NCBI GenBank assembly: GCA_022605405.1
Contig: JABYQQ010000008.1
Location: 744,001-808,000, forward strand
Direction: 5' to 3'
Source of the DNA: Earliella scabrosa
Taxonomy: Eukaryota > Basidiomycota > Agaricomycetes > Polyporales > Polyporaceae
Length of the DNA: 64,000 nucleotides
A model generated the notes under the pieces. It worked only from the letters and a program-made list of their open reading frames with translations, was not told where the DNA came from and did no database searches. The position numbers and the translations under genes were made by a program. Shown here piece by piece: positions 32,826 through 44,120 of this stretch (positions are counted from its first letter, which is position 1; each line of letters begins with the position of its first letter).

Positions 32826-34857
32826 CTAATGCACGTGTCCAAGGATGCGCCGGTAGTCTGCGACGACGCTCTGGAACGTCTCCTCGAGCTTCAGCTGACG
32901 GTCCTGCTTGTCCAGCTGCATGAGGATCTCCTGCAGGCGAACGGTCCGTGTCAGCATCTAGACCGCAACCCTCTCGCGCGAGCCAATCGCGAACCGAGTA
33001 CGTACGTAGTTGAAGCGGTACAGCCGCTCCTTCACCTGCAGCCGGTACGAACGTTGCGCACGCTCGTCCGCAGGGTCCATATGCTTCAGGATCAGCATCT
33101 CCACAAGTCGGTGGAACTGTCGCTGTAAGCAGCCGCAAAAGCCACCACCGAGACCCAACACGAGCGCGAGCGCACGATCACACCAGGAGAGAGGAGGGGA
33201 GGAGGACGTCTGTCAGCCGTCTTTCTTCGCACGGCACACCAGAAGGGGTATACGCACCCCCGCAATCTTCAGGTCGGTCCGCCACTTCTCGAGCCAAGCT
33301 CGCTCGGCAGGCGGACCCATCTTCCCTGCACCTGCCCGCATTGGCCGGCCCTTGCCTCGGATCTTCGACCGTCCATTACCAACGCCCCCGACCTTGCCCC
33401 CGTTGCTGGACACCGCCTCGGGGCCAAAGCCCTCGCGCATGAACTTCTCGTTGGCGAGAAGCATCTTCAGGTCGTTGCGATCCCGAAGGTCCTCGAATGC
33501 CTCCGCAGGATCCTCAACAGTGAGTTCTGCGATGTGAGGCTGGGAGAGGACATGCTGGTAGATAGCGGTGTAGAGGGCAGAGCCATGCCCATCTTGTTGG
33601 TAGGGCGGGAGAATGAGGAACTGGGAGATTCGTAGGCGAACGCGTTCAGGGAAGCAGTAGAAGGGATAGAGTGTTGAGTAGCCGGCGAAGTGGTAGGTCA
33701 CAACGTCTGGCGACGAACGTCGCCGGCGCTTCTCGTAGAGGACGGCGAATTCCCAGGTCTCTTCGTCTTCACTGATGTACGAGCCACCTTCAATGTACAG
33801 GAGAACGAACAGCTGCATTCGTCGGTGGTATTCCCGGAAGCCTGGCGTTTTCCAGGTACTCTGTGAGCGCGAAGTCAGTATCGGACCGGTCACTAGTTGT
33901 CTGCCTGTCTCAGGTATGGACACGACTGCCAAACGATTGTGGCTCATGGCGTGAGCAAGGCGCAAGCGGTCGCATTCCTGCCTGCGAGAGGCGGTCGGAG
34001 CCTGGACCACACTAGTACGGGCGCGACACCTGGGCGGACCTTACAACTCGCGTCATTGGGTGGACCACAACGCGCGTATGGGCCGAGGCGAGCCGGATGC
34101 ATTTCCTAGATCGTCTCGCTCAAGGCTAGGCACCGCGCCTGCGTCGCTTCGCCTTTCATGTTTCCTCCAAAGGCGCCACGAACCACAGGACAAAGGACGG
34201 GGGAACTCACATGGTAAACCTCGAAGTCTACAGTTTCCTGATCTTCAGGGCTGAGGACTTGTGGAATGGCGACGTTCTTCCCCTTCGTGAGGGTTGTCGC
34301 GGCGCGCGTGTACGAGTATATCTTCTCCCCGTACGGTTTGAAATGTATAGCGTCGTGTTCGACGCGTTTGAGGAACTTGTCCTCGTCTGTGTCGTAGCCG
34401 GCGGGGATGAACTTGGATATTGTGGGTTCAATCTCATCTACAGCGGATGAGGGCGGAAGGCGCTCGGAGTGTCGGACTTTGAGACACTGGGCGAGCGAGC
34501 CGGATGCGAACTTGAGCTGCGGGGAGATGAGCGGGAGCGAAGAGGGCACGAGACAGGACGCGCACCTCTATGGAGAGGTCCTTGTAGCCATATATCTTCT
34601 CCTCTTCGCCAAATATCTATGGTATGCGGATTACGCGGCGAAGGAGAGAGGGAGGACGGGAGGACGCACTGGATAAGTGAATGTCGGGTGGAAGCCCTCG
34701 TACACTTCTCTTGACCAGAGGGATGCCTTATCCTCCGGAGCGCGTACTGGGTGGCTGGGAGTGAGCGGGGTGGTGCGGGCAACGGAAACGGCGGCATACC
34801 TAGGGAGAGGGTGAGAGCCTCGTTGGCATCGGCCGTCCAGGCTGTGGCGGAGGACAT
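32826..34857 (-). CDS. HAT1: Histone acetyltransferase type B catalytic subunit
   Basis: HAT1 acetylates newly made histone H4 at Lys5 and Lys12, with its RbAp48/Hat2 partner, before chromatin assembly. The model starts at the ATG at 34857 (MSSATAWTADANEAL) and has about eight exons. The N-terminal domain includes FHPTFTYP, IFGEEEKIYGYKDL and YDTDEDKF. The GNAT core has RISQFLILPPYQQDGHG, the acetyl-CoA-binding QxxGxG, followed by LTVEDPAEAFEDLRDRND with the catalytic acidic region. The C-terminal helical part contains YRLQVKERLYRFN and ends in ILGHVH. One intron (34210-33861) is 350 bp, unusually long for this window. A glycine- and lysine-rich insert (GGVGNGRSKIRGKGRP) lies after the GNAT core. 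Confidence 0.93.
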
Positions 34858-35215
34858 GGTGGATGAGGGGAGAGAGCGAATGGCACGGGCGCGAAGGGTT
34901 CGCGTCCATATCCCCCGACCGGCCTAGATCTCTCCCATCTCGCGTGTCACGTAACGCGTGCCATGTGTCACGCTTCGCGTCCAGTGCGCTCAGGGTTCCT
35001 GGCACGCGTGTCGCGTCTTGTCCTCTTCCACGCCCCTGCGAGTCGCAGGCTCAGCTGCGTGCGCGGCCAGCCCCTTGTCGCCTTTTGCTATCGGCGAGCT
35101 GCAGTCTACAGACCACGACCCAGGCGAGCGCCTGCAGCGACTGCCCTAGCCGGTCGCGCACTTTTGAGATACACGGCCGGCGCGCACCCGCGCATCTCGC
35201 ACCCCAGAACTTAGC
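34858..35215. promoter_or_regulatory. Divergent promoter, HAT1 / RAD1
   Basis: The 358 bp between the two divergent starts carry repeated forms of gcgtgtcacg/gcgtgccatgtgtcacg near 34940-35015. No TATA box is obvious. Confidence 0.45.
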
Positions 35216-37675
35216 ATGTCAGAAGAAGAGCAGCCTAGAGTCCGTCTCCGCGTTCGGCACAGGCGGCCACATCTGGCTGATCGCTGACGACACTCTCCCA
35301 GGTCCTCACAGCTTCCGTCGGCGACATCAGGTACTTCGCTGCCCTCCTCAAGGGCGTCAACTTTGCCAACGTAACCCTGTCCCCCGCTCGCCCGAACCGC
35401 TCGCTGACCTCGGCCTCGCCGCCGCGTCTCCCAGCGCGCATGCGTCCAGATCACGCCCGACGGCTTCACCGTCTCCGTCGAGGAGGCGAGGGTCCTCACC
35501 GGTGAGCCTCTGCAGATCCCCGTTCTCGTGCGAACCACACGCGGTGCCCGTTGCCCAGCTTCTCATCTAGACCGCGCTCGCCGCTCTCTCTCCATGCATG
35601 CCCGATGCGGCCATGCGCGGGCTCCGGCCTGAACAGCGCTGACAAGAGTCCGGGCCCACCCATGCCACATTCGTCCGCAGCTCCAGAAGAGACGTACACG
35701 CCGCGCCACTGACCGTGGGACGTGCCTATGGCGCATAACGCGGTTACTTGCGCCCGCGTATTTTGGTAGACCGCTTTCCTTTTCCAGCCGCGATCGTGCT
35801 GCCTTCGGCCGAAAGCGGTCGATGATGACTAACCTACCACCCTCGACCCCCTCAGTGCTCACCACCTCGAGGCCTCGCAGTCGCGAGCTCGTCGTGTGAT
35901 GGAGCGAGGGTGAGATAGCGAGCGCGGTCGCGTCCTCTTCGTGAACACGGCGCAATTCAACGGCACCTTCTATGGGACGTCAGATTCTTCTGATATATTG
36001 TGTCCTGGGGCTCTGTCTCTGAGCCCTGGTCCGGCGACCAAGCTGCCTCCTATGGGTGCGAACGTTACATGACTCATAGCGCTGTCGCGATGGGTGATGC
36101 ACTGTTTGCCACAGTGGGAGCACCGTTTTGCTCTGTCCAAGTCGAGACCTCCCACACTCTTCGCTGATTGTCGGATAACAATTCACGACCATTCGAGGGC
36201 CCGAACATCCCCTCTGCGTCATGCTGCCACAGCCATAGGGCGCAAACATTCCTGCGGCTGCTGTCACCGCTCCACTCGAAGCATCGAGTCGGCCACGCCG
36301 GAGGCACAAGAGCCCCAGAGTCCTGCTTCTCTTCCTCCCAAATTGACCACCCAGCGTCCTGCCAATGCTAATGCATCCGATCTGCATCTGCATCTCCAGC
36401 GAAGGCGTACGTCTTCAAGCACGTCTTCGATGAGTTCGACTACAACCCCGAGGCCGCGCGCTCGTCCCAAGATCCGGCACCCTCGCAGAACGCGGGCGAA
36501 GACGAAGATGAAGACGAAGAGCCGACGACCGCGTTCGAAATCCCCCTCAACACGCTCATGGAGTGCCTCAACATCTTCGGCACCGCAGGCGGCGCGCCCA
36601 CGTCCAAGAAGAAGAAGACCGGAGACGACGACTCGGACGGGGGTGGCGCGAAGAGCAACGCGCGCAAAGGTAAGGGCAAAGCCCGCGCAGACGACTCGAA
36701 CAACTCGCGCTTGGACCAGTGGTTCGCCCCGGGCAAGGGCACAGGCATGCGCATGTCGTACGCCGGGCCTGGCCACCCGCTCACGCTGCTCATGTACGTC
36801 AATCCTCTGCGCCCCCTCCCCCTCCCCGGCCCATGTGCACGCGCGAGCTGAACTCTGAACTTTAATATCCCATCTGGACCGTGTGCACGCAAACCTTGCC
36901 TCGCCCCTCCGCAGCGCAGAGGAGGTGGGCGGGCCCACGGCGACGTGCGAGATCACGACCTGGGACCCAGAGCCGCGGTTCGAGCTCTCCTTCGAGTCCG
37001 ACACAGTGTACGTGCCCGTTCCCCCACCCCGTTTCTCACCTGTGGCGGTGCCAAACTGACGGCTCTCCCACAGCGTGCTCAAGATCATTCTCAAGGTGCG
37101 TGGCCGCTACCACGCTGCCGCACGCTACTCACCCTTCCGGCACTGACGGTCGTGCAGTCGTCATGGCTCCGCGACGCGCTCTCCGAGCTCGACCCCTCCA
37201 CCGAAAAGCTGACCATCGTCGGCAACCCGCCCCCGCCGGGGAACCGCGTCGCGCGCAACGCGCCGCCGCGCCTGCGCCTGCGCGCGGTCGGGCAGTACGG
37301 CTCGACGGAGATGGACTACCCGAACGACCGTGAGGTGCTCGAGACGTGCGAGTGCCCGCACGCGGTCTCCTTTACGTGAGTGTCGTCAGCGGCTGCGCCT
37401 GATTGCGTTTGGTGGCTGAGTCTGGGACGGGTCGGGGACAGGTACAAGTTCTCGCATATCACGAGAGCGATGCGTGCGCTGCAGGGCTCGCTCAAGACGT
37501 CCTTGCGGATCAATGACGAGGGGCTGCTCAGTTTGCAGTTCATGATGCCTGCACCGCGCCGTCCTAGTGTACAGCGCTCGGAGGCCTTTGTCGAGTTCTG
37601 GGTGAGTTTCTACCAGGATGCGTTGGTGCTCTGAAGACTGACCGGCCACAGTGTCTCCCACTCGACGATTTGTAG
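35216..37675 (+). CDS. RAD1: RAD1, subunit of the 9-1-1 DNA damage checkpoint clamp
   Basis: Rad1 (yeast Rad17) forms the PCNA-like Rad9-Rad1-Hus1 ring, which is loaded at damaged DNA to activate the ATR checkpoint kinase. Exon 1 is 24 bp (35216-35239, MSEEEQPR). Exon 2 (35302-35370) gives VLTASVGDIRYFAALLKG. Exon 3 (35435-35501) gives VQITPDGFTVSVEEARVLT. After an 898 bp intron (35502-36399), exon 4 continues AKAYVFKHVFDEFDY and FEIPLNTLMECLNIFG. Later exons give ATCEITTWDPEP, the beta-strand core and EFWCLPLDDL at the stop. An acidic and Lys/Ser-rich insert (about 36480-36530 and 36600-36710) interrupts the clamp fold, as fungal orthologues often show. The phases of all joined exons agree. 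Confidence 0.9.
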
Positions 37676-37793
37676 GGATTGCGTGCCTGTTGCTGGAATG
37701 TATCCATAGTGAATCCGAATGTATTTCTTGATGCACCGCAGAGAGTCGATTACGGTCATGAGCAAATCTATTAGCAGGGTCTAGCACAGTACT

Positions 37794-38977
37794 CTAAAAC
37801 AAACCGTCTATAAAGTCGGCAGTCTTGGGCTTCGATGATGAGGCCTCGAGAACAGGAGCCACAGGCTTGGGCTTCGAGGGCGGGAGGTAGTCCGCGATGA
37901 TCGAGTCGAAGTCTGCTGGCTCTTTTGGTACTGCACATACCCGTCAGCATCCGACCCTCAAAGGCGCGTACACGCAGAACACAACTCACCGGCAGCTGCG
38001 CGCGCCTTGAGCGACGCCTCGAGCATGTTGCCCACGATCAGCCTCCGGACCGCCGCGCCGTCGAGCGGGGCCGTCACTGCCTTCTCGGCCTTCGCGCCCG
38101 TCTTCGCGTCCGTCTTCGAGTCTGGCGGAGGCGTAGGACGGTACGTACCCGTGGGCGCCGACGCGAGCCCGAGATGCGCGAGGACGTCGCCCTTTGTGAG
38201 CATACCGCGCACACCAGTGCCCTTGATCTTGTCGAAGTCACCCTGCGAGATGCCATGCTCCTGGACCAGCCGTAGGACAGACGGGAAGAGCGGGCGCGAC
38301 GACTTGGGGACGTCTAAGTGGGACGAGGATTGGGGAGCGGGAGTCTTCTTCTCGGTCGCGGGAGGTGGCTGAGAGGAAGTTGACGAGGAGGGCTGGGGTG
38401 CGGGGGAGGAAGGCGCGGGTTCGTCCGCGGGCACCTCGAGGTTGGAGATGTCGTCGCCCTCCTCAGCGAGGAGCGCAATGGTCTTCCCTACTGGTACGTT
38501 CTTCGTGCCATCCGGAGCCTACGCGCAGCGTGAGCCCGCTTCCTGCACCGGAGAGGAGGCAAACGCACCAATATCTTCCCAAGCACACCGTCGTCTTGTG
38601 CCTCCACGTCGATGGTCGCCTTGTCCGTCTCCTGCAACAGAGATCGGTGTGAGGCAGCGCTCCCATGCAAGCTACTCCAAGATGTATGACGAAACGAAGG
38701 CGAGGGAGGTGCGCACGTACAATCTCGAGCAGAACATCCCCAGCCATAAAGCTCTCTCCCTCCTTCTTCTTCCACGACGCAATACCGCCCTCCGTCATCG
38801 TCGGCGACATGGCAGGCATAGCGAACTTGGAGACCGCGCTCCGCGCCGCGGTCATGTGCATCCCTGCTCATTCGGCCAGTCAGCTACCACCGATGAGCAT
38901 CCCACGTTGGCACACTCACATCTCCTGCTCGTCGACGAGCGAAGGGCCGCCTTCGAGACGTGCTGGAGGAACTGCAT
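37794..38977 (-). CDS. PDX1: Pyruvate dehydrogenase complex protein X / E3-binding protein
   Basis: Pdx1 anchors dihydrolipoamide dehydrogenase (E3) to the E2 core of the mitochondrial pyruvate dehydrogenase complex. From the ATG at 38977 the N-terminus (MQFLQHVSKAALRSSTSRR) is a typical mitochondrial presequence. It is followed by a lipoyl domain with FAMPAMSPTMTEGGIASW and the lipoyl-lysine site ETDKATIDV. Then come a Pro/Ser/Ala linker and a peripheral-subunit-binding domain (PSVLRLVQEHGI, IKGTGVRGMLTKGDVLAHLG). The C-terminus is short (FDSIIADYLPPSKPKP, ending FIDGLF), and the large acetyltransferase domain and its HxxxDG motif are absent. That separates it from E2 and fits fungal Pdx1. 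It is convergent with RAD1 (stops 119 bp apart) and divergent from SCP1. Confidence 0.9.
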
Positions 38978-39560
38978 TTTGGTCGAGTCTGAAGAGAAGT
39001 CGTACGGTCTCGCGAGCTGTCCGTGACGCGCCGGCGTCGTACAGTGAGCGTCTACAGCTGGCAAACCCCGAGACGCGTGGTCAGACCTGTTACGTAAAGC
39101 GCGCCTTGCCCGCGCAGCCCACTTGCGCACTATGGCCTTGGGAGGACCATCCAGATGTATCCCGTTATGAACGCCAGCTTTGTGAGCTCAGAAGATGGAA
39201 ACACGCCTGTAAGAACCTTTAACTGAATGAACAAGAATGTGCAAGGCGTGAACCAGCGATTGAGAACGCTAGGACTCCTAGGAGTTAGTGCAGTGCACCT
39301 GACGCTCACAGTCATTGACCGGACTTCTGCACGGAGCCGGAGTCTTTCCTCCTTGCTTCTCGCCACCATGTCCATCGTCCGTTTGTCTGTCCTTGTCCTC
39401 TGAACCGCACACATCGACAGTGAGTCACCCGAAGAATGCTCGATTATCTTCTTGTTTCGACCCCCATGGTCCCCAGCAGGTTTCACATTCCCGAGCCGTC
39501 GGACGTCGTCTCCATATTAGCGGGAGTTCGCTGCAGGGACTGACTTGCACGTCGGACGGA
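38978..39560. promoter_or_regulatory. Divergent promoter region, PDX1 / SCP1
   Basis: The 583 bp between the two starts have no supported gene. I could not identify a sterol regulatory element with confidence. Confidence 0.35.
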
Positions 39561-42500
39561 ATGATGCACATGTCCTTGAGCACAGTGCTGCAGCGCGCAC
39601 GGCTTCTCGGGACAAAGTTCTTCTACCGCTTCGGCATGTGCGTACACGACTCCTCTCTCTCCTCTCGCTTGTTCAAACCTGTTCCCTCCAGTCACTGCGC
39701 AACACACCAAATCCGACTCATCCTCGTCTCCTCGGTCGTCATCTCATCGCTCCTCTTCCCCGCCATCGCCAGCTACTACTCGTCGCAGAACCAGTACTTC
39801 GCCGGCTTCACTCTCCGCGTCCTCGACTCCTTCCTCACCCCGGACGACATATCGAGTTACTTCGCGCAGCATGACTTGCGACACATGTGGGAAGGAGATA
39901 GTGCGCTTCGGGTGCGGGCGGACTCAGTTGCTCGGGCGAGGTGCGGTATGGAAGGTGTCCTACGGGAAGAGCGTGTCCTGGTAGGCAGCGTATCCCCCGG
40001 TGAGGGTCTCGGTGCTCTCGATAAGAACACACTCCTCGCTACCCTCAAGCTCGAGCGCCGCATTGCGGAATCCCTGTCGTCGCGTGGCATTCCCTGTCTG
40101 CAAACGCGATCGGGGTCTTGCTTCGCCCTCAGCCCCTCCGTCTTTTGGGACTACGACGAACGGTCACTCTCGGCCGACGATGACATCCTGGACACCCTCA
40201 ATTTCTCACAGAATATATCTATCTCCGGCGTGCCGATCACGCCGGACATGGTGCTCTCAGGGCGCGAACTCCATGATCCTACCTCAAACCATATCGACTC
40301 GGCCACGTTCTTGGTGCTCACCTACTTCTTCCCCGAGAAGGACTGCTTCGGCAACGAGGGTCACTTTCAATGGTTGCACGCGCTGGAGGACGCGGGTGGA
40401 GGTGCTGGGGAACTTGTCGTGCTGGCACAAGAGCCGCAATTGATTGCCCTGGAGGTGAGCTTGGCTCGAGGCTTGACTTGATGATGTCTCACTCATAGCG
40501 GCTGCAGTACCGGAAACATGTCTCTTTGCGGAACCGATTCTCAATCTTGACCGCGTTCACGTATGTGGCGTATACAGCGTTCAGCATCCACCTTTTCAGG
40601 CTCTTCCGGGGGATGGACATGGTCCACTCGCGCATCGGTCTCGCGTTCACCGGCCTGGTCGAAATTGTGGTCAGCACCATCACCAGTGTTAGCGTCTGTG
40701 CCCTGGTGGGGTTCCGTGTCACGATGGTTCCATGGGAGCTACTTCCCATCATCCTCGTGTTCATCGGCGTGGAGAATATGGCCAGCATCGTGCGTGAACT
40801 CTCTTGCTTATCTCCGTCTGGACCGCGTCTTTACCTTATTGGTAGGTCGACGCTGTCGTAAAAACGTCGATCTCCCTTCCTGTCAAGGAACGTATCGCCC
40901 AGGGCCTCAGCCACGCAGGAACCTCGAACACGTTGAAGGTCGTCTCATACAATGCCGTTCTCGGAGTCATCGCTGTGTTTTCGACTGGTGCGATAAGGCA
41001 GTTCTGCGCCTTCTCGATTGTCGTGCTGGTGGCCCATTGGTTCCTCGTGCATACCTTCTTCGTGACTGTCGTATCCATCGATATACAGCGACTTGAGGCA
41101 AGTATGTTCATCGTTGATCCCTGCCTCTTAGCTGACGGTCGCTATAGTTGGACGAGCTTCTGCGACAGAACGCTAACCTTACTCCGACTGTCGTCGCGGA
41201 TGCCAGGAAGTCCTCCAGCCAGCCCTCGCAATCGAAGTTCGGTTCGACATGGACTGCGGTACAGAACCTCCTGCGAGGGAGGCCAGCCAAGAACATCAGC
41301 CTGTTCTTGGTGAGTGAACTCTATGATTCTCCTTGCCTTCATAGGAGCAGCATTCAACGAATTGTCTAGCTCCTTGCCATCACTGGGGCACTGTACTACA
41401 CGACGTCGCCGCAGGCTGTCAGTAGTCAGGAATCGATCAAACCACAAGCACGGAACCCTCTTGCGCACCTCAACAAGGCTCATAGTCTCGCAGCGGACAG
41501 CATATCCCCGGCCCAACGCGTGTGGCAGATTCTAAATCCGGTCGGCGACCAACTGGTCCACATTCGCATCGAATCTCCCACCATCCTCGTGTACGGCGAC
41601 GCGGACACGGATGCTCTTGACGAGCTCACCGCGCAGCCTGAGAAACCATCCAGACCCCGCGCTTCCCGGTTCTGGTCTCGTACCGTCCGACCGGTGGTCT
41701 GGCTCTTGCAGATCTTCGTGATGCCTATCACGGCTACGACGATGCTGCTCTATGGCCTTCTGCTCTATTTGCTCAAGGACGCGGAGCTTCTGGAAGCCCA
41801 AAGGCACGCCGCGGAGCCGGAGATGACCAGCTCGGACGAGACCCCAGCGATGGAAGGAGGCATTTCCTTCACCACCCTGCCTCGCGCCTTCGCGACGGAT
41901 GTCGACCTGATCGCCTCCAGCGAGGACGGCAAGACCATCGCGACTGTCGGCCTTCACAACGAGTTCGTCATATGGCGAACGGAGACGCAGTCGCATGTCG
42001 TGGTCGACACCTCTGCCTTCGTCCTCGGCAGTGCGAGTACTCCGTCCGCGGCAACGACCATTACTGCCGTCGCGATCAATCGTACAGGGAATGTATGCGC
42101 CGCCGGAACGGGTTCTGGGACGATTGCTGTGTTCCTCATTGGTAAAGACCAGGTCAAACCCCTTCCACACTTCCACCTGGACCACTTGTCGTCCGGGGTG
42201 ACTGGGCTTCACTTCACCGGATTTATGAAGGTGCCGCCAGGAATCCCGGCCCTCACGAGCCCAGCAGGAGGAACATCCACTGATCTGACCAGCCTTCTCT
42301 ATGCTTCGTACGAGAATGGTACCATTGTGGAGTGGAACATCCTGTCCTTCGCGAACCCTCGCTACATTACTCCATCCCGCGCTGCGTCGGTCATCAAGTC
42401 CATGCTTCTACCTGTTCAAGCGGATGGCCGGTTGCTTGTTGGGTTCTCGCTCGATGATGGGATCCTCGAGTTGTGCAATGTCGAAGACCAGATCCCGGTG

Positions 42501-43679
42501 TTCTCTGGGGAATGCACCATTGCAGCTGGTAATCCTGCAGACCTGGTGTCTAAAGCGCATATTTGCAGCGTCGAGCTGGATGGCGCGAAGAAGACGATTG
42601 TGGGCGCTGCAACCCAAGCTGGCGTCATCTCGCTATGGGACGCATGTACCCGCGAGTGTCTCTTTATTCTCGAAGAGCCATTCGGCGACATCAACGTTCT
42701 CAAGCTCTCACCCGTCAATACCTCCATCTGCACCACATGTGGCGAACTACCGATTGAGAACTTCTCTATCACGTTCTCTGTTGGACACATCGTCCAATTC
42801 TACCGAGCGTACTTGACTCTCCCGACAAGACGTTGCTCATGCCCACGCAATCTTCCTCAGCAAGCCCCTCGCTCCAGTCTCCTCAGCCATCGCTCTCGCA
42901 GCGGAAGTAGCGCATCGGTGGCATCAACCGGAACCAATACTCCTGTTCGCACACGCTCCAGAATGTCATCCATCTCCTCTTCTCCTCCCAATATCTTCCC
43001 CGTGTCTGGCCATGGAGTCCATTCGCGTCGCGCGTCCGAGAAAGACAGCCTGCGTCGAGCCTCCGAGACGTTCTTCCTGAACCACCCCGATTACTACGAG
43101 TCCGACAACCCCGTCGGGCCGCAAGACGTGACGCCCGCGTCGAGCTTCCTGGCCACCCACCCGCAACCGTCAATCTGGCAGAGTCTCGTCGTCGTGCGTG
43201 TGGCCGAGACGACTGTCGAGCGCGGAGGGTGGGACATCGGCCATGACAAAGTGGTCGGTATCCGTCGTAGGCCGCGGCCACCAATACCTCGACGCACGAG
43301 CACAGACCCGAAATCCCAGCTCGTGTCGGAGTACGGTGGCGGGCTGACCACCGCCGCGCTGGACCGGTGGGAGCTGTGGACGTTTGACCTCACTGAGGGC
43401 CGGCTGCAGGCGTCGCCGCTGCTCGCGCTGAGCCATGAGCCCCGGCGGCGCAAGTACGAGACGAGCGCGAGCTCGGGCTCGATGCGCCTGACCGCCCCCT
43501 TGCCGAAGCGGAGGGCCGTGGTGCCGCGGCTACATTTCACGCGGGTGTCACCGTTCGTGAGTACTCCTGGGTGCTGCTTCGCCGGGTTTGGGAATACTGT
43601 GGGTCTGTTCAAGTTCCACATCGCTGGCAAGGGTGGCTCCAATCCGTCCTCGCCACCAAAGCCGCCGAGAGCCGAGTAG
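39561..43679 (+). CDS. SCP1: SREBP cleavage-activating protein (SCAP/Scp1) with sterol-sensing domain
   Basis: SCAP is an ER membrane protein that senses sterol and escorts the SREBP transcription factor; fungal Scp1 serves the hypoxia/sterol response. Six exons (39561-39637, 39692-40454, 40499-40789, 40846-41097, 41148-41309, 41370-43679) join in frame to 1284 residues. An N-terminal membrane segment (LILVSSVVISSLLFPAIA) precedes a lumenal loop. The multi-helix sterol-sensing domain follows, including GLVEIVVSTITSVSVCALV, LLPIILVFIGVENMASI and FCAFSIVVLVAHWFLVHTFF. The C-terminal half has WD40-like repeats (ASSEDGKTIATVGLHNEFVIW, GVISLWDACTRECLF). They are split by a Ser/Arg-rich insert at about 42830-43090 that may hide an unrecognised intron. 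The intron 41098-41147 begins with GC. The exact start (39561, 39564 or 39570) is uncertain. Confidence 0.9.
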
Positions 43680-44120
43680 GGAGCATCCTGCTCCTCCTGC
43701 GATGCATTCAATCCGGGGTTCGTGATAGACCTTGATCCTGGGTACTTCGGGGCAGACTGGTGGGTCTGCATGTATTTTACGCCATATCTTGTATAATTCG
43801 CTATGCTCGGATAGATGACCTCGACGGCCGGATCGTATCTTGTACCTAACCTATGTCTCCGTTTGATGCTATGTACAGCTGCTTTCCCGCATTGCACACT
43901 TATTCTCTGTACCCTACTATGTGTAAACGATAGGCTCGAGCTTCATGTCGGCGTCGTATCTCACTCGCAATATCGTATCCAACTATCTCCAATCGGCATC
44001 TTGTCGCTACGTGAGAAGGTTGCGAGCCCTGAACGTGATAGGAAAACGTGCTTTGGTTGTACCTAGTCGCAAATAAGTACTCGGATTGTTTGTGGAGGGT
44101 GGGTATCAAGTGGCTACTGC
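43680..44120. other. Intergenic, convergent 3' flanks
   Basis: The stretch between the SCP1 stop and the F-box gene stop is moderately AT-rich and holds no gene. It should contain both polyadenylation regions. Confidence 0.45.

Noticed and set aside
34863..35570. A 235-codon plus-strand frame across the HAT1/RAD1 promoter
   Set aside because: It overlaps the first RAD1 exons in another frame, and its product is Arg/Ser/Pro-rich with no family character.
35563..36393. Nested minus-strand frames inside the RAD1 intron
   Set aside because: The products lack motifs and the frames are not joined by convincing splice sites. Kept only as a question in the intron finding.
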